A stretch of 64,000 nt of DNA, from the NCBI GenBank assembly GCA_016647705.1, contig CM028335.1, positions 39,190,712 to 39,254,711 on the forward strand. The letters run 5' to 3'. Under the pieces are notes generated by a model. That model saw only the letters and a list, made by a program, of their open reading frames with translations, made no database searches and was not told the origin of the DNA. A program made the position numbers and the translations under genes. Source of the stretch: Eucommia ulmoides (taxonomy: Eukaryota; Streptophyta; Magnoliopsida; Garryales; Eucommiaceae). Positions 10,430 through 24,727 of this stretch are shown here, one piece after another (within the stretch, counting starts at the first letter, position 1; each line of letters begins with the position of its first letter).

Positions 10430-11425
10430 ACAACCGAATCGGTCCAACAGCTAAATCTAGAAATTGCTCGCACCAAAGCCATGTATCGGGGGCTCTACTT
10501 AGAGGAAAATTTTATGTCTACGACTATATTCAGTTTTTGACAGGAAAGGGGTGTGTATCTTTTTGGTGGGATGCCTGGCTGATCTTGGTACTGCTGGGTG
10601 AAGTGATGGTGGTAGATACGCGTGTTTCCAAGCTTTTAGTTAAAGATGTCCGGTTAGCTAGTGGTGAATGGGACATGCAACTTATTCAGGCTCTTTTCCC
10701 TGCAGATTTGGTGAGAGAACTAGAAAGTATTTGGGTTCTAAATGTGTCTGAGCAGGATGTTATGATTTGACAGTCGTCTAACTAGGGAATCTTCTTTGTG
10801 AAACTGTCTGGGAAGTTTTAAGGAAACAACATATGCTCATCATTTTCTTGATAAGATCTAGCATAAATCCCTTCCAATAAAGCCCTCTGATTTTTTTTCA
10901 CTCATACCTTCCGTGCTGTGCTAAGAAATCTAGAAAATGTGTAACAATGTTAGATTGATGGGGTTCAATGTGATGTTCAGAAAGTTCTCTCTAAGATTCA
11001 CCAACCCTTGTCCAGGATTGCACCACTAGCAAAGAAAACGAAATCTAAGATTCAGTTGGTTTACTGGAGTCGTCCCTGCGATAGATTAAAGATTAACTTG
11101 GATGGAAACTCTAGAGGAAATCCTGGTTTTATTGGCGGCGGCGGTACTTTGCAAAATGCTAATGGGACTCTATCACTCAATTTCTTCAGTTTTGTGTTGA
11201 GTTTGAGTGGTTCTTCGTGGATATAGTCAGTGACAATGCCCTTCTAGTCGAAATGGTTATTGGGGAGCTAAATACCCTGGAGATTAACATCGTTGATTTG
11301 GATTATAAAAGAACTTTCATGTAAGGTTCATGCTTATATTTGGTACTGCTATAGGGAAGCTAATAAGGCTGTTGACTTGTTAGCGAAGCTAGAAAGTGAT
11401 GGAGATAATCAGATCTTCTAGTCTG
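10430..11425 (+). pseudogene. LINE zf-RVT-like and RNase H remnants
   Basis: GKGCVSFWWDAWL at about 10543-10581 marks the region after RT. RLKINLDGNSRGNPGFIGGGG at about 11083-11145 is the start of the RNase H domain, quoted here as KINLDGNSRGNPG. CYREANKAVDLLAKLES near 11346-11400 is its end. RNase H is common in plant L1 elements. Confidence 0.75.
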
Positions 11426-11680
11426 AATTAGAATGTTCGGTGTCTATTCGTGGATGTTTTAAGTCTGGATATACTTCGTTTCCCTAACTTTCGTAAGATT
11501 AAAGGAATTTTTTAAATCATATTTTTTATTGAATTTTTTGATTTTTCGTTAGATTATTTGTTGTTTCGATTATTTTCAAAGGTCAAGCATTGTCCCCCTC
11601 TGAGCTTTGTATTCTTTGGATTTAATTATAAAGCTCTGCTCATACCGCCTAGGTTCCCATAATAAATAAAAGAAAAATGT

Positions 11681-12677
11681 TTTGGTTCATTGTATTTGAT
11701 TTTTGGTTGGTTTCTGTAAGTTTGAGTCAAATTAGTATTTTCCTAATTAAGAGTCCAAATCCTACTAGTGTCTTCTGCTCCTTAATTAATAAAAGAGGAG
11801 AATAATTTTCTGAAATAACTATTGTTTGTTTCAAGGATAGTGTGATGCAATTCCCTTTGGTGTGATGCCTAAGGTCTCTACTCTCTATGTTTGAATCCTA
11901 GGGTTTTTTTTTTTATTTATTTATTTCATTACTACTGTTAACAACACTGTTCATGCAAAACTGTTCACAACCTACCTCCTGTCCTGCTTGTCTACAATCA
12001 TAAACCCCTAAGTTCTTTTCCTACCCATTTAAAACCCTAAGAATTCCATAATTTTCTCTGATATTCAGCCACCAAACACCGCCCCAAAACCCTAAATTTT
12101 AAGCCTTTTGAAATCTGATTCTGCATTGAACTCCTAAAGATTGCTCCCTTGCTTGTACTACAATACTTCTTGCTGTACACTCAGTCGGACTAAACTGGGG
12201 CTGAATTTTTATTTATTTATTTTTATTTTTTTAATGGTGTAGCACATTCATTTTTATTTGATTGTACAAAAGTTTCCCCCCTCAATTATTGCAATTCCTC
12301 GTGCCAATGTGATATAATGCTTACATATCATGTCTCTCAATCTCGTTGGAGGACACATTCTTGGGCATCAACTTTTGACATGTAATTGGGTAGTGAAAAT
12401 GGTACCCCATAACCTCTATTAAGTATATGTGATGTAAAAGAAAAACTACTTTTCACATATATCATATCAGACTGGTGGGAATTGTATCCATGGATAATTT
12501 ATGGTATAGATAAACCCATGAATTTGTTTGTTCCTTCTGGTCCTTCCCAAACTTAGGACACACATTGAAGCTACATATCGAAATGATCTAACATCTTGGT
12601 CTTATGTTTCGTCGATACTAATGAGGCAGCATCCATGAACCTCGTAAGCCTAAAAATATGATAATACATCATTGCAG
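11681..12677. other. No recognised gene; intron or intergenic
   Basis: AT-rich with AAACCCTAA-like pieces at 12000-12100. I looked here for the missing upstream SET exon (expected to end in sequence like EIP...ISEELV) and did not find it. Confidence 0.5.
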
Positions 12678-12810
12678 TTCTCGGTATTGAAGGAGATTGA
12701 TGGCATTTCGCTTGAGACAATGTTGTTACTGTGGAGCATGAAGGAAAAACACAACTGCAGTTCAAAATTTAGGCCCTATTTTGATACACTGCCCGAAGTG
12801 TTTAATACAG
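12678..12810 (+). CDS. SET gene, first visible exon
   Basis: Acceptor ATTGCAG and donor TACAG/GTATGC. It encodes [36 protein letters not shown] and PEVFNTG, the inserted (iSET-like) part of the SET domain. It enters in phase 0 and leaves one base of a Gly codon. Confidence 0.88.
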
Positions 12811-15800
12811 GTATGCAGTTTCATTTTATACACTTCTTACTTCTGTCTGTTTCTCTTTTGGCTGTATAACTATGGTTATTTTTAATGTATAAAAGTATAT
12901 CCAAGCTGAGGATTGGCATGCGAAGATCTATCCCTTCAGAGTAGAAGGTCAATAATTAGGAGTAAGTATCATTAAATGCAATTGAGTTAAAAAAAAAAAC
13001 AATAATGATAATATCATTGCTCTCCTATGGGTGTAGAGATCGAGCCATGTAAATTCATGTCTTCTTCATGTTATGTTCCAGTATTTACCATGAAGTTCTG
13101 CATGGAATCATAGTCGGCCAATTACATTGCGCCTTGATTTTCAGGGAAACCTTGGTGGTGCGAGTGAAACTTTATTGATCGCTTGAAAAAGATTACAAAA
13201 AATAAGTATGCAACAAAAGGATATGCTAGAATGAATGCAAACAAAAAATTAAAAGAATACAAAAGAATCAATGTAGGAAAGCAAATTAAGAGTCTTCAAT
13301 CACTTTCCAAAAATTAGGAAAATGAATCCTGTCCATCCTTAGACAACCTTTAATTGAAGCAAGGCAATCTGATTTACTCCAAGTGATGACTCTCACCAGC
13401 ACTCACAAGCTTAGCCAGTAGATCAACATTTGTGTTAGTTTCCTTGTAACAATGAGAAATCAAAGCATGCACCCTAGAAGTCAAACTACCGATATCCATA
13501 ATCAATATCAGCATCCTCCATGGCACCACAGAATTCCCAACAACCAGGTTGACCTACAGCTGCATGATTAGTTACAATATCCACATGCCCTAATTAAAGT
13601 CAAAACGAAGCTACAATGCAATGTGCAAGGTTTTAGTTCCTGTGAGCAAATTGGTTCCAAATCCAACAAATTGGGAGAATCCAGAAATTAAATTTCGTTT
13701 TTTTATCTTGCAGGTTGTTCCTACCACCTATATCTTGGGGATCCTCTAAAATTGCCATATAAATTCAACTTCAATCTGTCTCGAGAAGGATTCCAATAAA
13801 CCAACTGAACCTTAAGACTTCTTTTCCCCCAGGGATAAATTACCCTAGTCATGGTTTGATGGATATGGGATAGAACTTGCTAGACATCCCGTTCAGACCC
13901 ATCAAATTTGACCTTATTTTGCACTTTCTAGATGTTTATGAAGGTTTGGAGACATATGTTGTTACCACCAAAAAACCAATATGTCGAACACAACAACACC
14001 ATTGATTAGTCCCCAAAGCAGCCACACTGTCTTAGCCACCTCACGTTGAGAAAGCAAATGCCCCAATGACTCGATTGGAGGATTGCAACAACAATTACAC
14101 TGAGAGCAAGCCATCAACTCCATTTTTTGAATCGTCTCATCCACATGAACAATGTGATGTAAAACTCTCCACATAAAGATAGAGGTATTTATGGGGAGAG
14201 ACTTGTGCTAAATTTTCCTAAAGAAAGGATGAGCTTCCTGATGCTTCCTGACGACTTCCCAGGTGGAGTCTATAGTTGATGATCATGCAAGGTTTTGGTC
14301 CATTGATGGTGGGTGATGCAATATGTTTGGAACGAGAGAAACAAAACAATTTTTGTGGTAGTACCTTCATCTTTACCCTTTTTAACTTATATTTTTCTTG
14401 TATTTGTTATGTTTTTTAAGGGTTGTTCTAATTCAGGTAGGACTTCGCTCCTCCACTTATATAGAGGATTTGGAAGCTCTACAGTTGCTTATATTGATGA
14501 TTGTACATGGTTGATGCCCCTTGCGTCAATTTCTTTTCAACAAAACCCCTTTGCTTAGCCAAAGAAGAATCCCTTGAATGGCTTCAAATTTAGTGGATTC
14601 TAGCAGAATGTTTGTCTTAATTTAGGGTTTGACTAGTGGTAAGACTTACTCCTCCTTAGACAAGTGGTTTAGGGTTCGAATCTCATCAAGTACGTGACCA
14701 GATGTGTGAGTGAAAAAAAAATTAAATAGCCAAAAAAACTAATTATTTAGGGGTTGACAATGTTGCACATGTTTCTCAATTTGATGTCAACGCTCTTTCA
14801 TCATAGCATGTCTTTTTGGCAGTGCCTCTATGCAATTCCCATCTTGCATTAATCCTTCACACCCTTTTAGTTTTAAAATTTGACTAGTGAAATTCTCGTG
14901 GATGAAGAAACTTAAAAACCAACTATACCTTCAACCCAATTCTATTGGACAACTAACCTTTTAACAAATGGGTACTTTTTACACGTATCAGCATTTTGGG
15001 AAAAATACAATCAAATAGTTTAGGAAGAGTCTGTTGTTTGTTTTGAAATAAAGTAGGTGCATTAATGAGAAGAAAGAAAGATGATGGTAAAATCAAAATG
15101 AGAGGGGAGGGGAGGGGAGCCAAAGATGGAGACATAAAAAGACACATTTAGGAGATAGGAAGTGACTCAATGGGATTGAGAGAGCGAGGAGAGAGAATGA
15201 CTTTATGATTAGAGAGAGAGCGTTAGGATATTTTTGAAATTAAAACCGTCCATATCTTTAACCCAATGCTACTGGACAACTATCCATGTATTAAATGGGT
15301 ACTTTTTGCACGTATCAGCATTTTGGGAAAAAGGCACACAAATAGTTTAGGAAGAGTCCGTTGTTCGTTTTGAAGTAAAGTACGTGCATTGATGAGAAAA
15401 AAGAAAGATGATGTTGAAATCAAAATGAGAGGAGAGGAGAGACGAAAGGTGGAGGCATAAAAAGACACATTTAGGAGAGAGGAATAGGAAGTGACTCGAC
15501 AGGATCGAGAGAGCAAGGAGAGAGAATGACCTTATGATTAGAGAGAGAGCATTAGGATACTTTTGAAATTAAGATGAGGGAGTGGTTTTTTCTTTAAATG
15601 TGTGAGAAGTGAACTTTTGGGAGGAATGTTTTCGATCATTGGATTTACTTAAGCAAATCCCAATAACCAATCTTCCAAGACATTTTGCACCATTGGACCA
15701 CAAATTACAATATGATATATTTTGTCCAATAATATTTGTGCTTTGTTATGTAGATATAAAAATAATTTTTGTCAAAGTCATCTAATAGTTTGAATTTTGT

Positions 15801-18800
15801 TTGGCTTGTTGAATTTTGAATAAAAGAATTTTTTTTTTAGTGAAAAGTGTTTGGCTTGAATTGAAGTTAATGTGATGGTTTCTGAGTGGTATTCCTTTTT
15901 GAGTTTGCCAATCACTGTTGGATTGGAGTTGGATGAATATCAACCATTGTACAAAAATACTGGGATATTAGATTAGATTTCTTAACCATTGTATTAATAT
16001 TTTTTTGGGGGAAGGAAGCGCCCTTCTGCCTTATTTTATAATTGTCAAATTTGTCCAAAAATTTCTAATATTGCTTTTTCTTTGTCTAGATGGATTGTAT
16101 ATGTTAGCAACACCTGGATCAGCTCTTCAATCTAGTAATGTCCGGTTTCGATGTAGATTGTGTTAGTTACAGCAACATAGGCAAACTTAGACACCTGGAA
16201 TATCAACAGTTTAATTGTTATGAAGCTTACAAATGACACAAGAACTCTTAAATATTTTGGAGACTTGGCGAGCAAGAATATTTTTCCTGTTTTAACTGGA
16301 ATTTGAAAATCTTAATTGGAAACTATATAGCATGACACAGACAAATATCCAATTAAGCATGCATATATATAGACACATACACACATATGGATTGATTTTT
16401 AATAATTAAATTAGCAATAATCCAATTAACTGAAGTGAAAACTTATTTCTAATCAAGTTGTCATAGCCTAGTCCCATCAGCCGGTCCTCCCTTTATCTCA
16501 AAACCTTAGTATACCCAGGTGCCTACTCATCGCAAAAGAGGGCATGGTACTGGAGGCAAATAGCATAGGCTAGCAAACTAGGAGATGGAGGGAGGGAAGT
16601 GCGCATGGGAATAAGATTGGTTATGTCACATAGTTAAGAACATCTTTGTTAAATAGCCATCATTTTACAATTTCAATCATCCAATGTAAGTAGATAGAAC
16701 TAGAACAAGGCTACTGATAACTAGCTAGAGCAACCTTGCAGATATAAGATATTTTTGGCACTTAAACAAGTTAAAATTATTAGTAATTCAATTTATAGTT
16801 TGTGCAAATCGTTCTATTATCGGCACATTCAAGATATCCTTTATCCTTCTCTCTTTGCATGGTATGTGTTTAGGTAGTGTGGCAGATGTAGATATCAGTC
16901 AACAGATGAGTGTTATCTATTCTTACTTCTTTTGCTTTGTTCTTTTCCTCTTTCTCCTCCTTTCGTTTTTCATTTGGTGATCCACGGCAACAAAGGTGGC
17001 GTTTGGTAACCGTTTCTGTTCCCATCCCAGCCGTGAGATGGGAATGGGATGAGAATTCTGTTTCCTTCTTGGGAGTAGAATCGCGTTTGGTAACGATTTT
17101 ATCCTAAAACCAATTTTTTTTTTTTGAGATTTTTTTTTTTGTTTTGGCTGGACGGCGGCGGTGGCCGGACGGCCGGTGGCGCCGGAAGTTGCCGGCTGAA
17201 GGCCGGCGACGGTTGCTGGAGATGGACGGTGGCCGGCAGCGGCAGATGAACAGTGGCAGTGGTTTTGGAAATGGGATGGGAATAATGAGAAACAACTTTT
17301 TTTTGTTTCTCATTTCTTAAGAAAAAAATGGGCACAATTCTCAAATGGGAATGGAATGGAATGGAAACGGGAACAAAAATTACTAAACGTTATTCCCAAA
17401 CAGAAATCGCAAAAATTTGGGAATGAGATGGGAATTTCTGGAATGGAAACGGTTACCAAACTGGGCCAAATAATCTGGGCTTCTAGACAGCTAAACTAAC
17501 ATGGGGTTAATTATATTTTCTCCCAAATGAGCTCTCTTCTTTCAAGGGTTCAAGCAAAGAAAAACATATCTAAATTATTATATTTGAATTTTAACTATTT
17601 AAATTTTGAGGGGTTAGAGCCTATTATTCATCATGGGCTGTCATGAGCTGCTCCCAGGCCCCTGGTCTATTTCAAAGAAGCTTTGTTCTATGGTCTTTGA
17701 GATTGGTGATGGGAGATCAGTTTTCATAGAGGAGGAAGCAGGCAAGCTCTAACCGCCTTAGATCAGTTGCTCTAATCTTATGAATTGGATGAGAACCAAT
17801 ATTCAACCTCCGGAGTACTTTTGGGATGAGCTGTCATTATTGGTCTGGGAAGTTTTGAGGGATATGCCTGTTAGTTCCAGGTAGTAAGTGGGTCGAATCG
17901 GGTAGGAAAGCCGGGATTTTGCATTCAATCAAAAAGCTTGTCACGGATCAATCCCATCGGTTTTCTTTTGCTTTAACTAGTTATGCGAAATATCTTAAGA
18001 GATGAGAGAACACCGACTGAAGCTATTTTTCAAATTACTACCATGAAACTACACTGGCTTGCATCATCTATCACACGTCCTTAAGCAATTACATTTAAAA
18101 AGTACAGGAAGATATTACAGAACTTTAAAATGAAAGAGCGCTACTCTCACTTCTTTTCTGCCCTGTGTTGGGGGGGGGGGGGGGGGGGGGGCAGGGGGTC
18201 TTTTGAGAGTTATACACTTTGATTGTACGTAGTCAGAGAAGAAGTATAAGATTAGTTGATAGAACACATGGGGAGATTTATTGACTTTTTATTTCAATGG
18301 GTATTCCCATTTTTTTATTTGAAATCCACTTACTCTTTTGCCCTTCTGTTTCATTACTTATACTGGTACAGGGTTGAGCTTTGGAATTGATGCAGTCATG
18401 GCTTTAGATGGAACATTGTTGTTAGAAGAGATAGTGCAAGCAAAAGAGGTTATCCAACCTTCTCATCCGCTTGCAAAAAATATTCAACCTGTATTTGACA
18501 TTAGGCTCCATGTCATTCAGTTGACACTATTAGCGACTGATTGTCTGTCACTATTCTTAGATTGTCATTTAGCATTGTTTCCGAGGTGTTGCTTGCTTTT
18601 CTATCAAACTTTTTGTCTAATATTATTACCTAAATTGGAGTAGTCAGTTCTTCCTTCCAGAGAAATGGATCCTTTCAACTTTATTAGAAACTATATTGCA
18701 TGTTGTTCCCCCAAAAATGAATGCAGGATTACAGACATTTCAAAGTTAGGAAAAGGAGTGTGACAATTTCTTCCTCGCAATTTTTGTTGGTGATCACGTC

Positions 18801-18964
18801 CTGTTTCCTGTAGCTCTTATAAATGTTTTTGCAGGGAGATATGACAGTCTTTTTAAGATCAAACTATTTAAGCATTTCTTCTTGAAGAGGTTGAATTTTC
18901 TAAGAAATATCATCAAATAAATATCAACTTTTGCGATGTTGCATCCCCCCGGCAAACACCTTCC

Positions 18965-18995
<31 letters not shown>

Positions 18996-21900
18996 AAAAA
19001 AAAAAAAAAAAACTTTTTGTGATGTTGCGATATTTTACCTTTTCTGATCCTATATTTGCAGTGTTATGTACTTCTTTTGGTTTTGAAAAATCCATTAGTA
19101 TCTGACATTTTTTTTTTTAATTTTTTATTGCAGCACTTGCGCTCTCAATACAATGGACTATTTCCTTCACTATGCAATGATCATCCTGACGTATTTCCCC
19201 CAGAGATTTACACATGGGAACAGTTCTTATGGGCTTGTGAGCTCTGGTATTCAAATAGTATGAAAGTTATGTTCCCTGATGGAAGACTAAGAACATGCTT
19301 GATTCCAATCACAGGCTTTCTCAATCATTCGGTTGGTGACTCTATTGGCTGCCTCTTCTCTTATCTCTTATCTCTTATCTGCTTGCATTTTGATTCTACC
19401 TATTCAAATAGATTTGAAGGCTCTCAATAACAGTTCGACAACTTTATCTTGCTTCATTTTTGCCATGCTGGGTTTATTTTATCGAGTTATAATTTATTTT
19501 TTTTTTAATTTTTTCTTAGAGAAACCTTGGTGGCGTGAGGAAAGATTTATTTATCACAAAAGAATCACGAACTACCAAGTGGCTAGCCCTTACTGGTAGA
19601 AGGTACAAGAAGGGAAGGGGTTCCTACCAAAGGGCTGGCCCTTGCTGGTAGAAGGTACAAGGAAGGATGGGGGACGTTAACCTTAGCTACCGAATGAATG
19701 AAGGAATACAAGAATGAAAGAAACAACAAAAAACAGGACAACACAAAAGATTAATGACGAATGTAGCCTATACCAATAGCATTCAACCTAATAATCCCTT
19801 GCAGTTTCTTAGGAATAACTTGACTCCACCTCCACTCCTTAGCACCATAATTACAACCCCAATTTGCAAGGAAATCTGCTACAGCATTGACCTCCCTATA
19901 CACATAATGGTAAAAAACTTGTTTCTGATCAATCATGCATTTAATATCTGAAAGATAAATTCTAGCCGTCTAAGGAGTACTTCATTTCTTATTGATCACA
20001 TCATCAATAATCTGGGAATCAGCATACACAATGAGCTTCTTAAAACCATTATGGAGACACCATTTCAACCCCTGCCAAGTAGATTTAATTTATGCGAACA
20101 TGTTAGTACATATCCCATAGTTGTTCGCAAAGGGATAAAAATTATTTTGCCTGTAAAATCTCTTAACAGTTCCTCCTCCACCAGCCGTGCCTGATTGCCC
20201 CCGGAACCCCCATCCGTATTCAAAACCAAAAAAGGTTTTAACATGAGCTGTCCACACCACCACATTAGGATTTTCCTCTTGCTCAACCCCAGCCATTCCA
20301 ACCACTGAACCACACATAATCAGAGCTTAAAGCTGACCCAGATCCTCCCTCCTGCTCAGGTAGATGAAGGGCTTCCCATTTTTTCAATGAAAATGCTTCT
20401 TACCATCAGTACTGCCCCAAAAGAAATCAGCAAAAATTCTGTCTAACTCCTTAAAAACAGCTTTAGGAGAATGGAAAGCAACTATATGGGCAAACTTTGC
20501 AAAACGTGATTAATGAAAATAAGGTTGCCTCCTAGAGATAACGTTTTTGATGCCCAGTTTACTAAGAAAATCATAAAAGTGAAGCACCCTTTTCCTGCCA
20601 TAAAAAGGACTTCCCAAATATTTAATAGTCCAATCTGAATTTTCAAAACCCGTCTCTTGAGTAATCACGAATTTGCTGCATTGGAATATACCTTTAGCCA
20701 CATAGAAGGAACTTTTGTGCTTATTGATCAACTGACCAGACCCTTTCATATTGGTGTTAGAAATGTCAAATTTTCCTCAAAGTTAGACTTTCTGCCATTT
20801 GGGAAGATCAAAACATCATCAGCAAAGGCCAAATGAGACATAAGTACACTGTAAGAAGGATGAGAAAAAGCAATCTCAGGGTGATCAGTAAATAGCTTAT
20901 TCTTTTTTTGGGAAAGGACTTCAAGAGTGTTCCCTTGTCTTAGACCCCTAGCAGAAGCAAACTACCCTTGGTGTTACCCTTATACAAGAGCTAAATTTTT
21001 TGAAGAAGAAATGTACCTCCATAACGTCTGAAGTTTTCAGAAAATCCGAATCTCCTCAACACTTTGAGAAGGAAAAACCAATTTGACCTATCATAAGCTT
21101 TGGCCATGTCTGATTTAATTCACTCATTCCCCCCTATGTTCTTTTGATTAACCCTGTCAACCATGTCCTAATCAAGTAAGATGTTATCATGGATTAATCC
21201 TCCTTTACCAAAGCCATTTTGCCCTCGATATATAAGCTTAGGTAACACCTTAGCCAACCTATTAGGATGAGTTTTGGAAATAATTCTATATGGAAAATTG
21301 CATAGACAGATGGGCATCAATTTAGAGCATTGAGAAGGATTACTTTCTTAGAGTGGAAGCCATACTCTAAGCAAGTTCTTCACCAGCATAGAAGTTCTAA
21401 AAAAGTACAGGCTTAAAGAAATATTTTTGTATATTACTTTGAGGTTGTGTTTGGGTGGATTTGAATTGGATAAGGGATTTCAAAATCTTTTTTTGACAAA
21501 TCACTTGTTTGGGTTTGTTTGGATTTTAGGAGGGAGGGATTTGTCAAATCCTTTGGGGGTGAAATGAAGGATTTTGAAATCCTTTTGGGAGAGTTTGAAT
21601 TTGCCAAATCCTTCAATCACCGTCTTCTTCGTTCTTGTTCTTCTTCTTCTCCTCCTCCTCCTGCTCCTCCCCTCCTCATCCTTCTGCTTCTCCTCCTTCT
21701 CCTCCTTTTTCTTCTAGTGTTTGGATATTGATGAGATCTAAGTTCCTTGGCCTAAGTTATAGCCCCATTGTAATCACAATATTGAGGTGCCATGACTCGA
21801 TGGTTGGAACCAAGTTCGTCCAACGAACTTCCGAATCCCTACACATTCATTAGCTGCATCTGATGCGGCTATGAATTTGGTCTCTATAGTAGAATCTGAA

Positions 21901-24685
21901 GTTGTGGATGTCATCCATAACTTCTCTCGCTAATGAGCCCACCTATCAAGATATAGGAATATCTTGAAAAAGCCTAGTTATTCTCATCGAATTTGAAATA
22001 CGTTACCATGAATTCATTAATCTAATGTTCTTATTCTCTATATCACAAACATTTATCCTTAGTTCTTTTAAAATACTTTAGGATATATTTCCTTATAATT
22101 CAATACTCTCAGTTTGAATAAAATTGATAGCCGCTAGTCAAGCTAACAACGTGTCTTATATCAATTCTTAATACATAACACAAAATACATGAGACTTCCA
22201 ATTCTCGAAACGTATGGAATCCTACTCAATCCATTAGGAGATAAATCCCATCACAGATTGGTAAAGGCCCTAATTAGCAATTTGTTGCATCGACCTATGT
22301 ACTGAGATTTGGAGATTAAGCATCTTTTGATCGATCTCATAGACTTTTTTACCTAGTATGAAGGAAGCTCTTTCCAAATCTATATGGAGAATCTTTATTG
22401 AAAATTATACTATAACTAGAGATAACATTCCAAGATTGGAGTGTTGTCTATAAATTTGAAGTTTTTGCTTATCCATGCTTATAGTGTACACGGTTGGATA
22501 ATTCCTTGTTCTTAACATAGTCGAAATATTTGGACTGCCATGTTAAAATGAATGTTCCAAATTAGAGAAACTTTACTTTTGTCCATAAAAATAAAGGCTT
22601 GCAACTTGTACAATTCTTGACTTTTATCAACCATTATGAAGTTCTCTAGTTGATTAATGTAAATATCATCTATAATGTTGCCATTGAGATTGCTACATTA
22701 ATCTGCTAGATTTCATAATCCGAAGTGTACAATAATGGCTTTTAAAATCATGACGGTGCTTAGCATTGTTATCGGCGTCAGGGTTCTATACAGTATCAAT
22801 TTCTTGATGCTGTAGCACCTCATCGCCGTTAACCTTGATTTGCGTATGTTCACCTTACCATCTGAGCCTAAGCTCGGTTAGTTGTACATACAACCTATCT
22901 GCGATTTTATAGTCATTTTTCCTTCATGATGTCTAACATCTCTTTGTGACTAGTAAGTCTGTTACCTACCATTGGAAGGAAGTCCCCATCATCTTGGTTG
23001 ACATAACTAAAACATCTCCTAGATGACGTGGATGTCTTAAATCCGTACAAAGAATTGTGTACTGGATGTATTTACCATAAATGGTTTCCAAGAAAGTCTC
23101 TTGTTGGTTTATGAGGTGTCGAACACCTGGTTCATTTCTATATTTCATTAATGTTAAAATCTTTGAGAAACTATTTATCTCAAAATATAGCATTTCCGCA
23201 AATAACATTTGTTTACTTGAATGATAAAAGTGGTGTACGGTAGTTTTCATAGGTACATTTCAAAACTACATTTAAGAGTTCTCGATTACAACTTGTCGTT
23301 ACGAGCTTGACAAACCAAATCTCAAGAACTTGAAACTCAACTTCCACCCACACCATATCTCATATAGTGCCTCTGGAATGGAATTAGTGTGAAAGTACCA
23401 TATACTTAGTATTATCAAAGTATAGCAACCCATGCATGTAATATGCAGTACTTCAAGTCCAAAAGTTCACGGAATACAATCACACCTTAGATATCTTATT
23501 TTGACTTGAGCAAAAACTATCATGTAGGATTTTAAAGATGATCACGTTTGGTCTCTTACTACTCTTAGTAAGTCCCTTTGCAGATGTTCTAGTATCTTAT
23601 ACTAATAGATTGAGATGCACCATTCGCAAAGAGAAAACATCAGATTAAGGTAGCCTAGATTATTGAAGACCCTTTTCAACAATCCAACGGTGATTAAGAA
23701 TAATTTAGAATATCAAGTTATCAAATGTCTTTGGTCTCCTCCTATTTAATCACATTAAATAGCCGGGCATTGTACTCAACATCCAAGGCCTACAAACATC
23801 ATTGATATAATTAAATAATAATATCAAAATACCTTTTATTATTAACATGAGATTATTACTATAAACAAACCCGCCTAGGACTATCTATATTTATTTCCAA
23901 AAAATGCTTCTCTTTGTTTTTTCTCAAGTAATCATGATTTCGCTCTTTTTATGAAGTGCATCAGTGTAGGCCGTATTCTACTTTATATGTTGATGACATG
24001 ATTATAACTGGTGATGAAGCTGTTGGGATTGCAATATTGAAGCTGCAATTATCTCGTCAATTTGAAATTAAAGTCTTAGGGCTTTACGCTACTTTCTAGG
24101 TATTAAAGTAGCATTCTCTCCAGAAGGCCATCTTCTCTCCCAGTCCAAGTAATGCCGTTGACATTCTTGAGTGTACCCGCCTCAATGATACTAGGACATG
24201 CTAGGAAGCACGGACACGCGACACGGACACGACACGACACGATACGGACACGGCAACACAGAAAATTTCCAAAAACCCCGACACGGACATGGCTTGGACA
24301 CGTCAATAAATAAATATATAATTATATATATATATTAGTTATATTGCAAATTCAGACTCAAAAAGAAGCCATTTAATTTGATTTCTAAGAAATATATAAT
24401 TTGATTAGTTTCTTAATAAACAGATAATTGAATTAATTTATAACAAATAAATAATTTAATTTGATTCTAAGAAATGGATAATTTAGCATAAAAGGGCACA
24501 AAACCAAAAAAAACATGACAAGGTAAGACCCAATTTAGTGCGTAAATATTTTTATTTGTATTTCATTAGATTTAGAAAAAAATGTGTCCAATGTGTAATA
24601 TTAAATTTTCATTAAAAAAATTTAGGGGTCATATGTTAATTTTAATTTGACTTCTAATTTTTTTTTGGGGTTAATTGTTATTTTA

Positions 24686-24727
<42 letters not shown>

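Larger units (their letters stand above)
7565..11680 (+). mobile_element. Degenerate plant L1-type LINE
   Basis: In order on the plus strand: an ORF1 with a DUF4283-like domain and a zinc-knuckle trace (7800-8460), an AP-type endonuclease (8925-9620), the start of reverse transcriptase (9780-10330), a zf-RVT-like region (10430-10900) and RNase H (11000-11425). The core of the reverse transcriptase is missing between about 10330 and 10430, so there is an internal deletion. The 3' end is near an AATAAATAAAAG tract at 11660-11680. Stops occur throughout. Confidence 0.8.
12811..18371 (+). other. SET gene intron 1, 5.6 kb
   Basis: Contains a minus-strand LINE fragment, a 330-bp tandem duplication, a Harbinger-like MITE and a plus-strand LINE scrap. 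The parts between (14291-14907, 15574-16994) are AT-rich and show nothing I recognise. Confidence 0.8.

Noticed and set aside
12000..12110. AAACCCTAA-like words resembling plant telomere repeats
   Set aside because: The words are scattered and not in tandem. The same motif is common in plant promoters and leaders, so this is not an interstitial telomere.
17099..17344. Pro/Lys-rich minus-strand frames
   Set aside because: They follow the GCCGGC-rich core and T tracts of a MITE. Overlapping frames of equal quality argue against coding.
21635..21731. Ser/Pro/Leu-rich frames that could suggest a signal peptide
   Set aside because: Produced by a CTTCTTCTCCTCC repeat tract in a MITE-like fragment.
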